Shown: positions 28,296-37,647, counted from the stretch's first letter. The stretch is 47,788 nt of DNA from Ignavibacteriota bacterium (GCA_003152875.1 PMBF01000039.1:1-47788); one strand, 5' to 3'. The notes: a model not told the origin generated them from the sequence alone. Numbers and translations are program-made.

Positions 28296-29470
28296 AGATT
28301 GCCCTGCTTGACACGGTCGGCGGGATCGCCGGCGACATGACCATGGCTGCCCTGGTGGGGGCCGGGATGCCCTTCGAGACGCTGAAGACCGAGCTGGGCA
28401 GGCTTCCTCTCGGGGGGTTCCATCTGGAGATGACGCACGTCCGGCGAAGCGCGATCGACGCGGTCCACATCGACGTGGTCGTCACCGACCAGCCCCACTA
28501 CCATCGCCACCTGAAAGATATTCTCGACATCATCGGGCACGCCCAGCTGAGCGAAGGCGTGCGCAACCGGGCGACGCAGGTGTTCAGGGTCATCGCCGAG
28601 GCCGAGGCGGCGGTTCACAACACCACCGCCGAAGATATCCACTTTCACGAGGTGGGAGCTCTCGATTCCATCGTGGACATCGTGGGCACGGCCGTGTGTC
28701 TCGACACTCTGGGGATCGAGGCGGTGTACTCCTCCCCGGTGAAGCTGGGCAGCGGCGGGCTCATCACCACGCAGCACGGCGTGATGCCGACTCCCGCGCC
28801 GGCGGTGCTTGAGATCCTGAAAGGCTATCCCGTTGTGCTGACGTCGATCCCCCATGAGCTGACCACCCCTACGGGGGCGGCAATCGTGAAGGCCCTTTCC
28901 CGCGGGGTATTGCGGGACGAGCGGATTCGCGTGGAGGCGATCGGCTACGGGGCCGGGACAAAGGAATTCCGGGAGATCCCAAACCTTCTGCGTGCCGTGA
29001 TCGGAGAGCTGGAAGGGGAAACGGAGGAGGAAGAGGTGGTGAGCGTCGAAACCAACATCGACGACATGAACCCGCAGCTCTACCCTCACCTCATCGACCG
29101 GCTGCTGGCTGCCGGAGCCCACGATGCATACCTGATCCCCGTCATCATGAAGAAGGGGCGTCCCGGCATCATCGTCTCCGTGATCGTCAACCGTTCCGGA
29201 CTCGACGCGGTGGCCGGGTGTCTCTTCCGCGAAACCCCGACCATCGGACTTCGCATCCATGAGACCGGACGGAGGAAGCTTCCCCGGCGGAACCTGACCA
29301 TGGCGACCTCATTCGGCGCCGTGCTGGCGAAGGCCGTGCTCCGCGACGGGCGCGAGGTGATCACGGCTGAATTCGAAGAGTGCAAACGGATCGCACTCGA
29401 GCACAACCTCCCGGTCCTCGAGGTGATGCGGCAGCTGGAGAAGGAGCTCGGGAGGGGACGCAGCGGCTGA
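28292..29470 (+). CDS. larC: LarC-family (DUF111) nickel-pincer cofactor nickel insertase
   Basis: KIALLDTVGGIAGDMTMAAL, HFHEVGALDSIVDIVGTA, ELTTPTGAAIVKAL, VETNIDDMNPQLYPHLIDRLLAAGAHDAYLIPVIMKKGRPG. Single uninterrupted ORF; ATGA overlap with waaA. Confidence 0.92.
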   Translation: MKIALLDTVGGIAGDMTMAALVGAGMPFETLKTELGRLPLGGFHLEMTHVRRSAIDAVHIDVVVTDQPHYHRHLKDILDIIGHAQLSEGVRNRATQVFRVIAEAEAAVHNTTAEDIHFHEVGALDSIVDIVGTAVCLDTLGIEAVYSSPVKLGSGGLITTQHGVMPTPAPAVLEILKGYPVVLTSIPHELTTPTGAAIVKALSRGVLRDERIRVEAIGYGAGTKEFREIPNLLRAVIGELEGETEEEEVVSVETNIDDMNPQLYPHLIDRLLAAGAHDAYLIPVIMKKGRPGIIVSVIVNRSGLDAVAGCLFRETPTIGLRIHETGRRKLPRRNLTMATSFGAVLAKAVLRDGREVITAEFEECKRIALEHNLPVLEVMRQLEKELGRGRSG

Positions 29471-29568
29471 GCGGGGCGGGACGGGGATTGCGGGAGTACC
29501 GGAGCAGACCGGAACCGCAAGAGGCCAGGCGGAGAAGAGAGCCGTTGTCCTGCCTGAGAAGGCGGGTA

Positions 29569-29597
29569 CCGCTTCGACCATGAGCCGCACGAAGCGG
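29569..29597. other. Inverted repeat / hairpin downstream of larC
   Basis: CCGCTTCG-N13-CGAAGCGG perfect 8-bp arms; no T-tract. Confidence 0.4.
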
Positions 29598-29700
29598 CGG
29601 GTACGAGTGCCGCCGGGATTCTTATTGGGGGGGAATGCCTTTGCTCATTCGGCACTGCGCTTCCGGAATGAGTCGAGCGGATACAGGAAAGGACCATGCC

Positions 29701-31359
29701 ATGAATCTCTCCCGCCTTGCAGGAATTACTCTTGTGGCAGTACTGTTCTTCATTCCGGCATGCACAACGCAAACACCCATGGACACACAGCTCGCTTCCA
29801 GCATCAAGCGGTTCGCTCCGACCGTCATCACGGCCGACACCTCAAGACTTTCGGCGGGAAACAAAGCTGCGCTGAAGAAGCTCATCGCCGCAGCCCGGCT
29901 CATGGATTCGCTCTATCTCCGGCAGACGTGGAGCGGCACCATGGAGGTCATGAAAGCACTGGAAGCGGATACCACGCTTGAAGGAAGGGAAACCCTGAGG
30001 TACTTCCGGATCAACATGGGTCCATGGTCCGGTCTGGACCACGACTCGGCCTTCGTGAAGGGGGTTCCGCCGAGGCCGCCGCAGGCCACCTTTTACCCCG
30101 ATGACATGAGGAAGGAGGAGTTCACCGAGTGGGCTGCGAAGCTTCCGAATTCCGAGAAGGAGAAGGCGACCGGATTCTTCTACGTCATCCGTCGTGATTC
30201 GGCCAAGAAGCTGTATGCCGTTACCTACAGCACCGAATACCGCGACCTCCTCGGACCCGCGGCCGGCCTGCTCCGCGAAGCGGCGTCGCTGACCGATGAT
30301 CCCTCCCTGAAGGCCTTTTTGGAAAAGCGCGCCGACGCCTTCCTGAGCAATGACTATTACGATTCCGACCTCGCGTGGATGGATCTCGACAGCCCGATCG
30401 ATGTGACGATCGGCCCGTACGAATCCTACATGGACCGCCTTTTCAATTACAAGGCGGCGTTCGAGGCATACATCAGCCTCCGGGATGACGCGGAAACTGC
30501 AAGACTCGCGCATTTCGCGGGGAGGCTTCAGGAGATCGAGGACCACCTTCCGATTGATCCCGCCTTCCGCAACCCGAAGCTGGGCGCACTGGCTCCCGTC
30601 CGCGTGGTCGACGAAGTCGCCATCGGCGGCGAGGCGCTGGCGGGCGTCCAAGCGGCCGCGTACAATCTCCCCAACGACGAGCGCATCGTCAAGGAAAAGG
30701 GGAGCAAAAGGGTACTGATGAAGAACGTTCAGGAGGCGAAGTTCACGCTGATCCTGAAACCGATCGCGGGGGTGGTGCTGGCCCCTGCCCAGCAGCCGCT
30801 GGTAGCCTTCGACCCGTTTTTCACGCACATCCTCGCCCATGAGCTCATGCACGGACTCGGCCCGCATAACATCACCCTGGCGGGCAGGAAGACGACCGTG
30901 AGGCATGAATTGAAGGAGCTCTATTCTGCGTTTGAGGAAGCGAAGGCCGACATTTCGGGGCTCTTCGCGCTTCAGTATCTGATCGATGCCGGCGCACTGG
31001 ACAAGACCCTGGAACAGCAGATGTACGTGACGTTCCTCACCGGGGTCTTCCGATCCGTCCGCTTCGGCACGAACGAAGCTCACAGCCGCGGAATGGCGAT
31101 GCAGTTCAACTACCTGTCGGACGAGGGCGCCTATGTGTACGACGAACAGGCGGGCACCTACAGTGTAGACATCGCGAAGATGAAGGGGGCCGTTCGGAAA
31201 CTGACGGGGGAGATCATGACGGTCCAGGCCACCGGAGATTACGGCGCGGCAAAAAGGATGCTCGGCATGGGGGTGATCCGTCCGCCCATGCAGCGCGTGC
31301 TGGACAGGCTCTCGGCCATCCCGGTGGATATCGCACCGGAGTTCCCGCTCGCGGAATAG
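29701..31359 (+). CDS. Lipoprotein-like zinc metallopeptidase, M49 (dipeptidyl peptidase III-like) family
   Basis: Signal/lipobox VLFFIPAC; HILAHELMHGLGPHNITL and ELYSAFEEAKADISGLFAL, consistent with a metal-binding helix and a downstream Glu ligand. Confidence 0.8.
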   Translation: MNLSRLAGITLVAVLFFIPACTTQTPMDTQLASSIKRFAPTVITADTSRLSAGNKAALKKLIAAARLMDSLYLRQTWSGTMEVMKALEADTTLEGRETLRYFRINMGPWSGLDHDSAFVKGVPPRPPQATFYPDDMRKEEFTEWAAKLPNSEKEKATGFFYVIRRDSAKKLYAVTYSTEYRDLLGPAAGLLREAASLTDDPSLKAFLEKRADAFLSNDYYDSDLAWMDLDSPIDVTIGPYESYMDRLFNYKAAFEAYISLRDDAETARLAHFAGRLQEIEDHLPIDPAFRNPKLGALAPVRVVDEVAIGGEALAGVQAAAYNLPNDERIVKEKGSKRVLMKNVQEAKFTLILKPIAGVVLAPAQQPLVAFDPFFTHILAHELMHGLGPHNITLAGRKTTVRHELKELYSAFEEAKADISGLFALQYLIDAGALDKTLEQQMYVTFLTGVFRSVRFGTNEAHSRGMAMQFNYLSDEGAYVYDEQAGTYSVDIAKMKGAVRKLTGEIMTVQATGDYGAAKRMLGMGVIRPPMQRVLDRLSAIPVDIAPEFPLAE

Positions 31360-31367
31360 CGCTGCTC

Positions 31368-31385
31368 CTGCGGCTGCCGCCGCAG
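31368..31385. terminator. Hairpin directly downstream of the M49-like gene
   Basis: CTGCGGC-TGCC-GCCGCAG perfect stem 9 bp after the stop; no T-tract. Confidence 0.35.
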
Positions 31386-31547
31386 TGCTCTCTCCTGATT
31401 GAGCAAGCAGGGCGCCCCCGCGGGATTTCGCGGACCTTTGAGGGCAGGGGGAGCCGGGCCGGCGCAACCGGCGGCAGCACCCCGGAGAGAAGCGCGAGGC
31501 AAGCCTGATCCCGCATCAGGGATTCCCATCACGAACGAACCAGTACC

Positions 31548-32321
31548 ATGACCGGCTTGAACGGCAGCATTGTCTGCATCACGGGTGCCAGTGCAGGCAT
31601 CGGCGCGGCATGCGCAACAGAGTTCGCAAAACAGGGAGCGGCATTGCTTCTCTCTGCGCGTCGCAAGGATCGGGTCGACGAGCTTGCACGCACCCTTCGC
31701 ACCAAGCACGGGGTTCGCGTCCATACCGGCCGGCTCGATGTCCGGAGCCTGCCCGAGGTAGAGAAGTTTTTCGGCTCGCTGCCGGCCGAGTGGCGGGAGA
31801 TCGACATCCTGGTCAATAACGCCGGATTAAGCCGGGGGCTCGAAAGGCTTCAGGAGGGCAAGCCGGCCGACTGGGAGGAGATGATCGACACCAACATCAA
31901 GGGGCTGCTCTACGTGACCCGGACCGTACTTCCGGGGATGGTGGAACGCAACCGCGGGCACGTCATCAATATCGGCTCGATCGCCGGCCATCAGGTGTAT
32001 CCCGCAGGGAATGTCTACTGCGCGACCAAGCATGCCGAGCGCGCATTGAACGAGGGGATGAAGATGGACCTCCAGGGCACAGCCGTGAGGGTCACCAGCA
32101 TCGACCCGGGGCTGGTGGAGACCGAATTCAGCGTGGTCCGGTTCCATGGAGATGCGGAGCGGGCATCGCGGACCTATGCCAACATGACCCCGCTTCGACC
32201 GGAAGACATCGCCGATCTGGCGGTCTTCTGTGCCACGCGTCCACCTCACGTGAATATCCTTCAGGCGGTCATCATGCCGACGGCACAGGCGTCCGTCCAT
32301 CACGTCCACAGGTCCCCATGA
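31548..32321 (+). CDS. Short-chain dehydrogenase/reductase (YdfG-like classical SDR)
   Basis: VCITGASAGIGAACATEFAKQGAALLLSARR, DILVNNAGLSRG, NIGSIAGHQVYPAGNVYCATKHAERAL. Confidence 0.92.
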   Translation: MTGLNGSIVCITGASAGIGAACATEFAKQGAALLLSARRKDRVDELARTLRTKHGVRVHTGRLDVRSLPEVEKFFGSLPAEWREIDILVNNAGLSRGLERLQEGKPADWEEMIDTNIKGLLYVTRTVLPGMVERNRGHVINIGSIAGHQVYPAGNVYCATKHAERALNEGMKMDLQGTAVRVTSIDPGLVETEFSVVRFHGDAERASRTYANMTPLRPEDIADLAVFCATRPPHVNILQAVIMPTAQASVHHVHRSP

Positions 32322-32584
32322 CGGACCAGCATCTGTTCACCGAAGACAATATCGACCGGCAGCTGGAATCGGCACCCTTCACGCTCGGCTACTACACCCT
32401 CCATTTCTACACGGAACGGGGGAAACCGGTGAACAGGGTGACCCCGGCGATCGAGGAATTCTATCTCTATCCGTCGGGCGGGACGCTGCGTGACAAGACG
32501 TTCAACATTGTCTTTTATAACTCCCGGTTTGACACCTACAGAGGATTCAAGCCTCCCCATCTTTCGCGATCAAAAACCGGCTGA
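32318..32584 (+). CDS. Small uncharacterised protein (88 aa)
   Basis: ATGA overlap with the upstream SDR, tightly packed before murB; protein-like composition (FTLGYYTLHFYTERGKPVNRVTPAIEEFYLYPSGG). Confidence 0.7.
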   Translation: MTDQHLFTEDNIDRQLESAPFTLGYYTLHFYTERGKPVNRVTPAIEEFYLYPSGGTLRDKTFNIVFYNSRFDTYRGFKPPHLSRSKTG

Positions 32585-32590
32585 TTGCAG

Positions 32591-33664
32591 ATGCATGGAC
32601 ATCTCCCCCACATTCAGGAATTTCTTCCCCTTGCCCCGTACACCACGCTGGGACTCGGGGGTGCGGCGCGGTACTTCGCCGCATGCCGGACCGATGCCGA
32701 ACTGCGGGACGGGATCGCGCATGCCCGCGAACGGGGCCTTCCCTTGCTGATTCTGGGCGGGGGGAGCAATCTGGTGATTGCCGACGAGGGCTTTGACGGA
32801 CTTGTGTTGAAGCTCGAGACCCGGGGGACGAGCCGGGAAGACGCGCCCGGGGGGGTACGTCTGACTGTTGCGGCCGGCGAAGCATGGGACGAATTCGTGC
32901 GCTTGTCGGTGGAGCAGGGACTGAGCGGTGTGGAATGCCTGTCGGGCATTCCCGGATCCGTGGGGGCGACACCGATCCAGAATGTGGGCGCATACGGTCA
33001 GGAGGTCTCCCAGACCATCGCGGCGGTCGCCGCGACCGACATCCGGACCGGCGAAAGCCGCAGCTTTCTCAACGCCGAATGCCGCTTCGGTTACCGGCAG
33101 AGCAGGTTCAAGCTTGAGGATGCCGGCCGGTATGCCGTAACGGGCGTCACCTTTATGCTACAGGAGGACGGGCGCCCGCAGATCCGGTACCCCGAGCTCC
33201 AGAAGAACGTGGCCTCGACCGTGGATCTCGAAGCACTCTCCCCGGGAGCGCCGGCCCTGCAGGCAGTCAGGGAGTGCGTGCTCGCCCTGCGGCGGAAAAA
33301 ATCGATGGTCCTTGACCCTTCCGACCCCAACACAAAGTCTGCGGGTTCGTTCTTCACGAACCCGGTGGTTTCGTGCGAGGCCGCCGACCGGCTTCGCGCG
33401 CGCCATGCCGGCCTCCCCTCGTATCCCTCCGGCACCGGGGTGAAGCTGCCGGCAGCATGGCTCGTGGAACACGCAGGGTTCCCGAAGGGGTATCGTTACG
33501 GCGGAGCCGCTATTTCGGAGAACCACTCTCTTGCGCTCGTAAACCGGGGCACGACAACCGCCGAACTTCTCTCCCTGGCGCGAAGGATCCAGGATGCCGT
33601 GCAGGAGCAATTCGGGATACGGCTGGAACGGGAACCGGTGGTGATCGGGAGTACCTCCGCATGA
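32591..33664 (+). CDS. murB: UDP-N-acetylenolpyruvoylglucosamine reductase
   Basis: APYTTLGLGGAARYFA, LPLLILGGGSNLVIADEGFDGLVLKL, GVECLSGIPGSVGATPIQNVGAYGQEV, PNTKSAGSFFTNPVVS, LVNRGTTTAELLSLA. Confidence 0.95.
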   Translation: MHGHLPHIQEFLPLAPYTTLGLGGAARYFAACRTDAELRDGIAHARERGLPLLILGGGSNLVIADEGFDGLVLKLETRGTSREDAPGGVRLTVAAGEAWDEFVRLSVEQGLSGVECLSGIPGSVGATPIQNVGAYGQEVSQTIAAVAATDIRTGESRSFLNAECRFGYRQSRFKLEDAGRYAVTGVTFMLQEDGRPQIRYPELQKNVASTVDLEALSPGAPALQAVRECVLALRRKKSMVLDPSDPNTKSAGSFFTNPVVSCEAADRLRARHAGLPSYPSGTGVKLPAAWLVEHAGFPKGYRYGGAAISENHSLALVNRGTTTAELLSLARRIQDAVQEQFGIRLEREPVVIGSTSA

Positions 33665-34305
33665 CTCCGGTGTTTATCTTTGACTACGGAAACGTGCTTT
33701 CTGTCGTCGACACGGGCATCTTCGGGCGAAAGGTCCTCCGGTATGCTGGCTGCTCATTCGAGGAGCTGCGTGAGCGGCATGGACGGACCCGCGAGCTGGT
33801 CATCGCCTACGAGTCCGGCTCGATGGACACGGATGCATTCATCCCCGCATTCATGGAGAAGCTCGGCCTCAGGATGTCGCGCGAGGAGTTCATCGCAGCC
33901 TGGTCGGATTTCTTCATTCCCATTCCTTACACGCGCACTCTGGTGCGGGCGGTCAAGCCTTACTGCACGGTGGCGCTGCTTTCGAACACCAACCCGCTCC
34001 ATTACGAACACGTGATCCGCCCCACGGACGTCTTCCCGCTGTTCGATGCTGTCACGCTCTCGTACGAGGCCGGAGCCATGAAACCTGCGCCGGTGATCTA
34101 TCACGACATGCTGGAGAAGCTCAAAGTACGGACCGGCGATTGTCTCTTTATCGACGATCTCCGCGAGAATGTGGAGGCGGCCAGAGCGGTCGGGATGCAG
34201 GCCCTGCTTTTCACGACGCCGGAAGAATTCCACGAGAAGCTTCTCGCCCTTCCCCTCGACCCTGTGTTGAACAGAGCACTGAAGGACATTCGAACACACA
34301 CTTGA
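33661..34305 (+). CDS. HAD-superfamily hydrolase
   Basis: PVFIFDYGNVLSVVD, VALLSNTNPLHYE, GAMKPAPVIYHDMLEKL, DCLFIDDLRENVEAARAVGMQALLF. Start ATG 33661 overlaps the murB stop (ATGA). Confidence 0.9.
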   Translation: MTPVFIFDYGNVLSVVDTGIFGRKVLRYAGCSFEELRERHGRTRELVIAYESGSMDTDAFIPAFMEKLGLRMSREEFIAAWSDFFIPIPYTRTLVRAVKPYCTVALLSNTNPLHYEHVIRPTDVFPLFDAVTLSYEAGAMKPAPVIYHDMLEKLKVRTGDCLFIDDLRENVEAARAVGMQALLFTTPEEFHEKLLALPLDPVLNRALKDIRTHT

Positions 34306-34312
34306 GAATCCC

Positions 34313-34687
34313 ATGCTCACACCCACACATGTACGATCAGCCACCCGCATCCACGCGGCCGGGAGCAAACCCAAGACCATCGAAGAATTCGTCGGCAGGG
34401 TCAACACCGGCACGGAAGAGGTGAGTGTCGCCCGCATGCAGAGTCCGGAGGGATGGGTGGAACCGGGGCAGAAGCCGGACTTCGAAGAGTACACCATCGT
34501 CCTCCGCGGCACGCTGCATGTTGAGTTCCGCGGCGGAAGCATCGATGTCCACGCCGGTCAGGCGGTCATTTCCCACAAAGGGGAATGGGTGAAGTACAGC
34601 TCTCCCTATGAAGGAGGAGCTGACTACATCGCCGTCTGTGCTCCGGCTTTTTCGCCCGGCACGGTGCATCGTGAGGTGAATCCCTGA
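34313..34687 (+). CDS. Cupin-domain protein
   Basis: KPDFEEYTIVLRGTLHVEFRGGSIDVHAGQAVISHKGEWVKYSSPYEGGADYIAVCAPAFSP: small double-stranded beta-helix pattern. Confidence 0.8.
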   Translation: MLTPTHVRSATRIHAAGSKPKTIEEFVGRVNTGTEEVSVARMQSPEGWVEPGQKPDFEEYTIVLRGTLHVEFRGGSIDVHAGQAVISHKGEWVKYSSPYEGGADYIAVCAPAFSPGTVHREVNP

Positions 34688-34712
34688 AGATATACCGGTT
34701 GCTGGAGGCTTC

Positions 34713-35528
34713 GTGAACCTAAGGTGTTCGACTGCAGTCCTGCGAGCGGCAGTCGTGCTGGCTCTCGCTCCGCACCTTTCCCCTGCTCAGTCCGACAGTG
34801 TCGCCGATTTGAGCCGCTTCTTCGGCAGGTTTCAGGGGGCGTTCGTCGCCTATGACACCCGCACGCATGTGACTCTCCGGCACAATCCCGGACTGTGTGC
34901 GCGCCAATTTTCTCCCGCATCGACGTTCAAGATTCCGAACTCCCTGATCGGGCTCGAGTCGGGGGTAATCAGGGACCAGCATTTTGTGATTCCCTGGGAC
35001 AGCGTGCGGCGCCCGGTCGAGGCCTGGAACCGGGACCACGACCTGGCTTCCGCCATCGCCTTCAGCGTTGTGCCGTACTATCAGGAGCTGGCTCGCAGGG
35101 TCGGGCCGGAGCGGATGCAGCACTATCTCGACACGCTCGGCTACGGGAACCGGGACATCTCGGGCGGCATCGACCGGTTCTGGCTGGGCAGATCGCTCCT
35201 CATCTCGCCCGACGAACAGGTGGCCTTCCTCCTCAGACTGCGCGCTGACGCAGTACCGTTTTCACGCCGTTCCATTGACATCGTGAAGGAAATCCTCATC
35301 GGGGAATCAAACGATCGCTGGACGCTCCGGGCCAAGACCGGGATGGCCACACTGGATTCCAACCGTGCCGTCGGCTGGTATGTCGGATGGGTGGAGCGAG
35401 GTGACGGAGCCGTCATTTTCGCCGCCTGCATCCCGACGAAACGTGCCAAGGAGGATGGAGAGGCGATCTTCAATCAACGCAAACCCATCGCCATTGCGAT
35501 CCTGAAAGCGCTCGGCGTCATTGATTAG
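34713..35528 (+). CDS. Class D (OXA-type) beta-lactamase, divergent
   Basis: All class D landmarks by eye: STFK (ASTFKIPNSLIGLESG), SxV (FSVVPYYQELARRVG), YGN (LGYGNRDISGG), FWLG..LLISPDEQVAFL, KTG (LRAKTGMA), WYVGWVERG; signal peptide; GTG start preceded by GGAGG. Confidence 0.92.
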   Translation: MNLRCSTAVLRAAVVLALAPHLSPAQSDSVADLSRFFGRFQGAFVAYDTRTHVTLRHNPGLCARQFSPASTFKIPNSLIGLESGVIRDQHFVIPWDSVRRPVEAWNRDHDLASAIAFSVVPYYQELARRVGPERMQHYLDTLGYGNRDISGGIDRFWLGRSLLISPDEQVAFLLRLRADAVPFSRRSIDIVKEILIGESNDRWTLRAKTGMATLDSNRAVGWYVGWVERGDGAVIFAACIPTKRAKEDGEAIFNQRKPIAIAILKALGVID

Positions 35529-35757
35529 CAACAGCTTCCGGAACAGGCCGCGCACCGGGGCTGAGGCGGATCAGCGTGCATCGCTCACATGTTCTTCCGG
35601 TCCCCCACGCCCCCGAACGCTCCCCTTCTCCCCGGGTCAGGAGAGGTGAGAGAGGCCGGGATGCACCGCTGAGCCAGGCCGAGGAACTTTTCGGCCGGAT
35701 CCATGACGTGTCCGAAAGCCGAAGCATCATACTCTATCAACCACCTGCTCCGGGGTC

Positions 35758-36405
35758 ATGCCCACCACCGCCCTGAAACTCTTCCGCGAGACGTTTCCGG
35801 AGGTCATGCGTTTCTTCACCCTGAACGCCATGCGCCGTGAACTTTCCGGGTGCCGCAGCGTGCTCGACCTGGGATGCGGGGGCCTGTCCCCCACCTCTCT
35901 TCTCCGGATTGAGCAGTCGACCGCCGTGGATGGGTTCGCCCCCCTGCTTGAAGCCGCGCTGAAGAACCACACGCACACAGAGTACCACTGCGCCGACGTA
36001 AGAACGATCGATACAATCTTCCAGCCGAAGCAGTTCGACTGCTGTGTTGCTCTCGACCTTATTGAGCATCTCTCCACCGAGGACGGCCTTGCCTTGATCA
36101 GGTCGATGGGGAAGTTGGCGCGGCGAAAGATCGTTGTGTTCACTCCGAACGGGTTCCTTCACCAGGCCAGCCATGAGGGGGACCTGCAGGAGCATCTCTC
36201 CGGCTGGACAGCCCCGCAGATGCAATCCCTCGGGTTCAAAGTGTACGGCATGCTCGGCCACCGGGGATTGCGCGGAGAGGAGCACCGGCACAGGATCCGT
36301 CCCCGCGCCCTTTCCGGCGTTGCCGCACTGCTCACTCATCTGGCCTGGACCAGCCGGCACCCCGACGTTGCGGCTGCCCTCCTCTGCGTCAAGGAACTGT
36401 CCTGA
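35758..36405 (+). CDS. Class I SAM-dependent methyltransferase
   Basis: SVLDLGCGGLSPTSLL (motif I), FDCCVALDLIEHLSTEDGLALI, KIVVFTPNGFLHQ. Confidence 0.85.
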   Translation: MPTTALKLFRETFPEVMRFFTLNAMRRELSGCRSVLDLGCGGLSPTSLLRIEQSTAVDGFAPLLEAALKNHTHTEYHCADVRTIDTIFQPKQFDCCVALDLIEHLSTEDGLALIRSMGKLARRKIVVFTPNGFLHQASHEGDLQEHLSGWTAPQMQSLGFKVYGMLGHRGLRGEEHRHRIRPRALSGVAALLTHLAWTSRHPDVAAALLCVKELS

Positions 36406-36408
36406 TTT

Positions 36409-36423
36409 CCCCGTCAGACGGGG
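36409..36423. terminator. Hairpin directly downstream of the methyltransferase gene
   Basis: CCCCGT-CAG-ACGGGG perfect stem 4 bp after the stop codon; no T-tract. Confidence 0.35.
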
Positions 36424-36633
36424 GGAAAGAATGGGCCGAGCACTTTTCGCAGCCGGCTCACCCGGCAGGTGCCGCATGGGCGGGGCAGGAGCACGAGAAC
36501 GAAGAGTACCGCCGGGCCCTCACATGCCGGGGTACAATCGAACACCTCGCTGAAACAGATGATTGGACTGACACCATCGCATCCCTGGCGTATCCCTGAA
36601 GGTCACTCCCAACACACAGCTCCGAGGTGCATC

Positions 36634-37569
36634 ATGCGCTGGACAATCGTGGCACTCCTGGTCCTTTTGCTCCCCTGCGGTTCCTCCGCACAGCAGATGA
36701 TCAAGGTGAACATGGTGGAACTGTACGACAAGGTCCCCCCGCCTCCTGTTGACGCAAAGGAAGCTTTCGCTCGCTGCGAAAAAGTCGGTGAAGACAATCC
36801 GACGAATTGCAGTCCGGAAAAGTTCTACCAGCCCATTGTCGGCAAGGCACAAGAGCTGACGAAACAGCTCGAAGAAACCTCTATGAAGCTCGTCGAGCCT
36901 GATAAGGGATCCTTAACGAAGGCGAATGCCGAGGAGATCCAGAAGAAGATGGAGACAATGAGCCAGGAGGAGAAAGTAAAATACGCCATGGAGTTGAGCA
37001 ACCAGATGGGTCTCGGTCAAAGGAAGGTGGTCGTCGAACCGCCTTCCGTCACCGCCTTCATGCAGGAGTATTCCAAGGTCAGCCTCGAGACCGGCAAGGA
37101 CATGCAGAAGATCGGGGAGGAGTCCCGGAAGGACCAACAGATGGGGGAGGACCGCTGGAATAAGCACAAGGATATTGATGAGTGGACGAGGAAGGAGATG
37201 GATAAGATCCCGGAAATCAGCACCGGGGAGATGAGCTATCGGGAGCCCAAAGCGGAACACGCACTTCTTCTGAAATCAGCCGAGAAGCACATTGCTCTGG
37301 AAAACGAATACCTCAAGTGGCGCAGGAAACAGTTTCAGACGGAGCTGGACAAGGACAAGAAGCGGTATATCTCTCTCCAGCAGAAGGTGGCGGCAACGGG
37401 GTATGGCGAGGAGGCAAAAAACCTGGAGACGAAGAGAATGGTGATATCGGCTCAGGGTATTCTGCTCGGCCCCGTTGAAGGGCTGACGGGAATGTCGCGC
37501 GACGCCACGAAGGAAGCCGCCGATTGGTACGCGAAGAAGCTGGAGCTGGAGAAACAGAAGCCGCAGTAA
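36634..37569 (+). CDS. Secreted hypothetical protein, charged/coiled-coil-rich
   Basis: Signal peptide MRWTIVALLVLLLPCGSSAQQ followed by long Lys/Glu-rich helical sequence; start ATG 36634. Confidence 0.75.
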   Translation: MRWTIVALLVLLLPCGSSAQQMIKVNMVELYDKVPPPPVDAKEAFARCEKVGEDNPTNCSPEKFYQPIVGKAQELTKQLEETSMKLVEPDKGSLTKANAEEIQKKMETMSQEEKVKYAMELSNQMGLGQRKVVVEPPSVTAFMQEYSKVSLETGKDMQKIGEESRKDQQMGEDRWNKHKDIDEWTRKEMDKIPEISTGEMSYREPKAEHALLLKSAEKHIALENEYLKWRRKQFQTELDKDKKRYISLQQKVAATGYGEEAKNLETKRMVISAQGILLGPVEGLTGMSRDATKEAADWYAKKLELEKQKPQ

Positions 37570-37647
37570 TCGGAGAAGCGGCCGGGGGTCCGGATGAGGA
37601 ACGGACGGAACGACTGTGTGTCCGCGGGATGATCCGACATGAGGAGG

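Noticed and set aside
28268-29260. 330-aa minus-strand ORF
   Set aside because: Antisense shadow of larC.
29842-31467. 541-aa minus-strand ORF
   Set aside because: Antisense shadow of the M49-like gene; Arg/His-rich, no motifs.
31504-31520. CCTGAT-CCCGC-ATCAGG inverted repeat upstream of the SDR gene
   Set aside because: Only 6-bp arms and no T-tract; expected by chance in GC-rich intergenic DNA.
35576-35776. 66-aa plus-strand ORF between the beta-lactamase and methyltransferase genes
   Set aside because: Pro/Arg/Ser-rich translation without start context, typical of non-coding GC-rich sequence.
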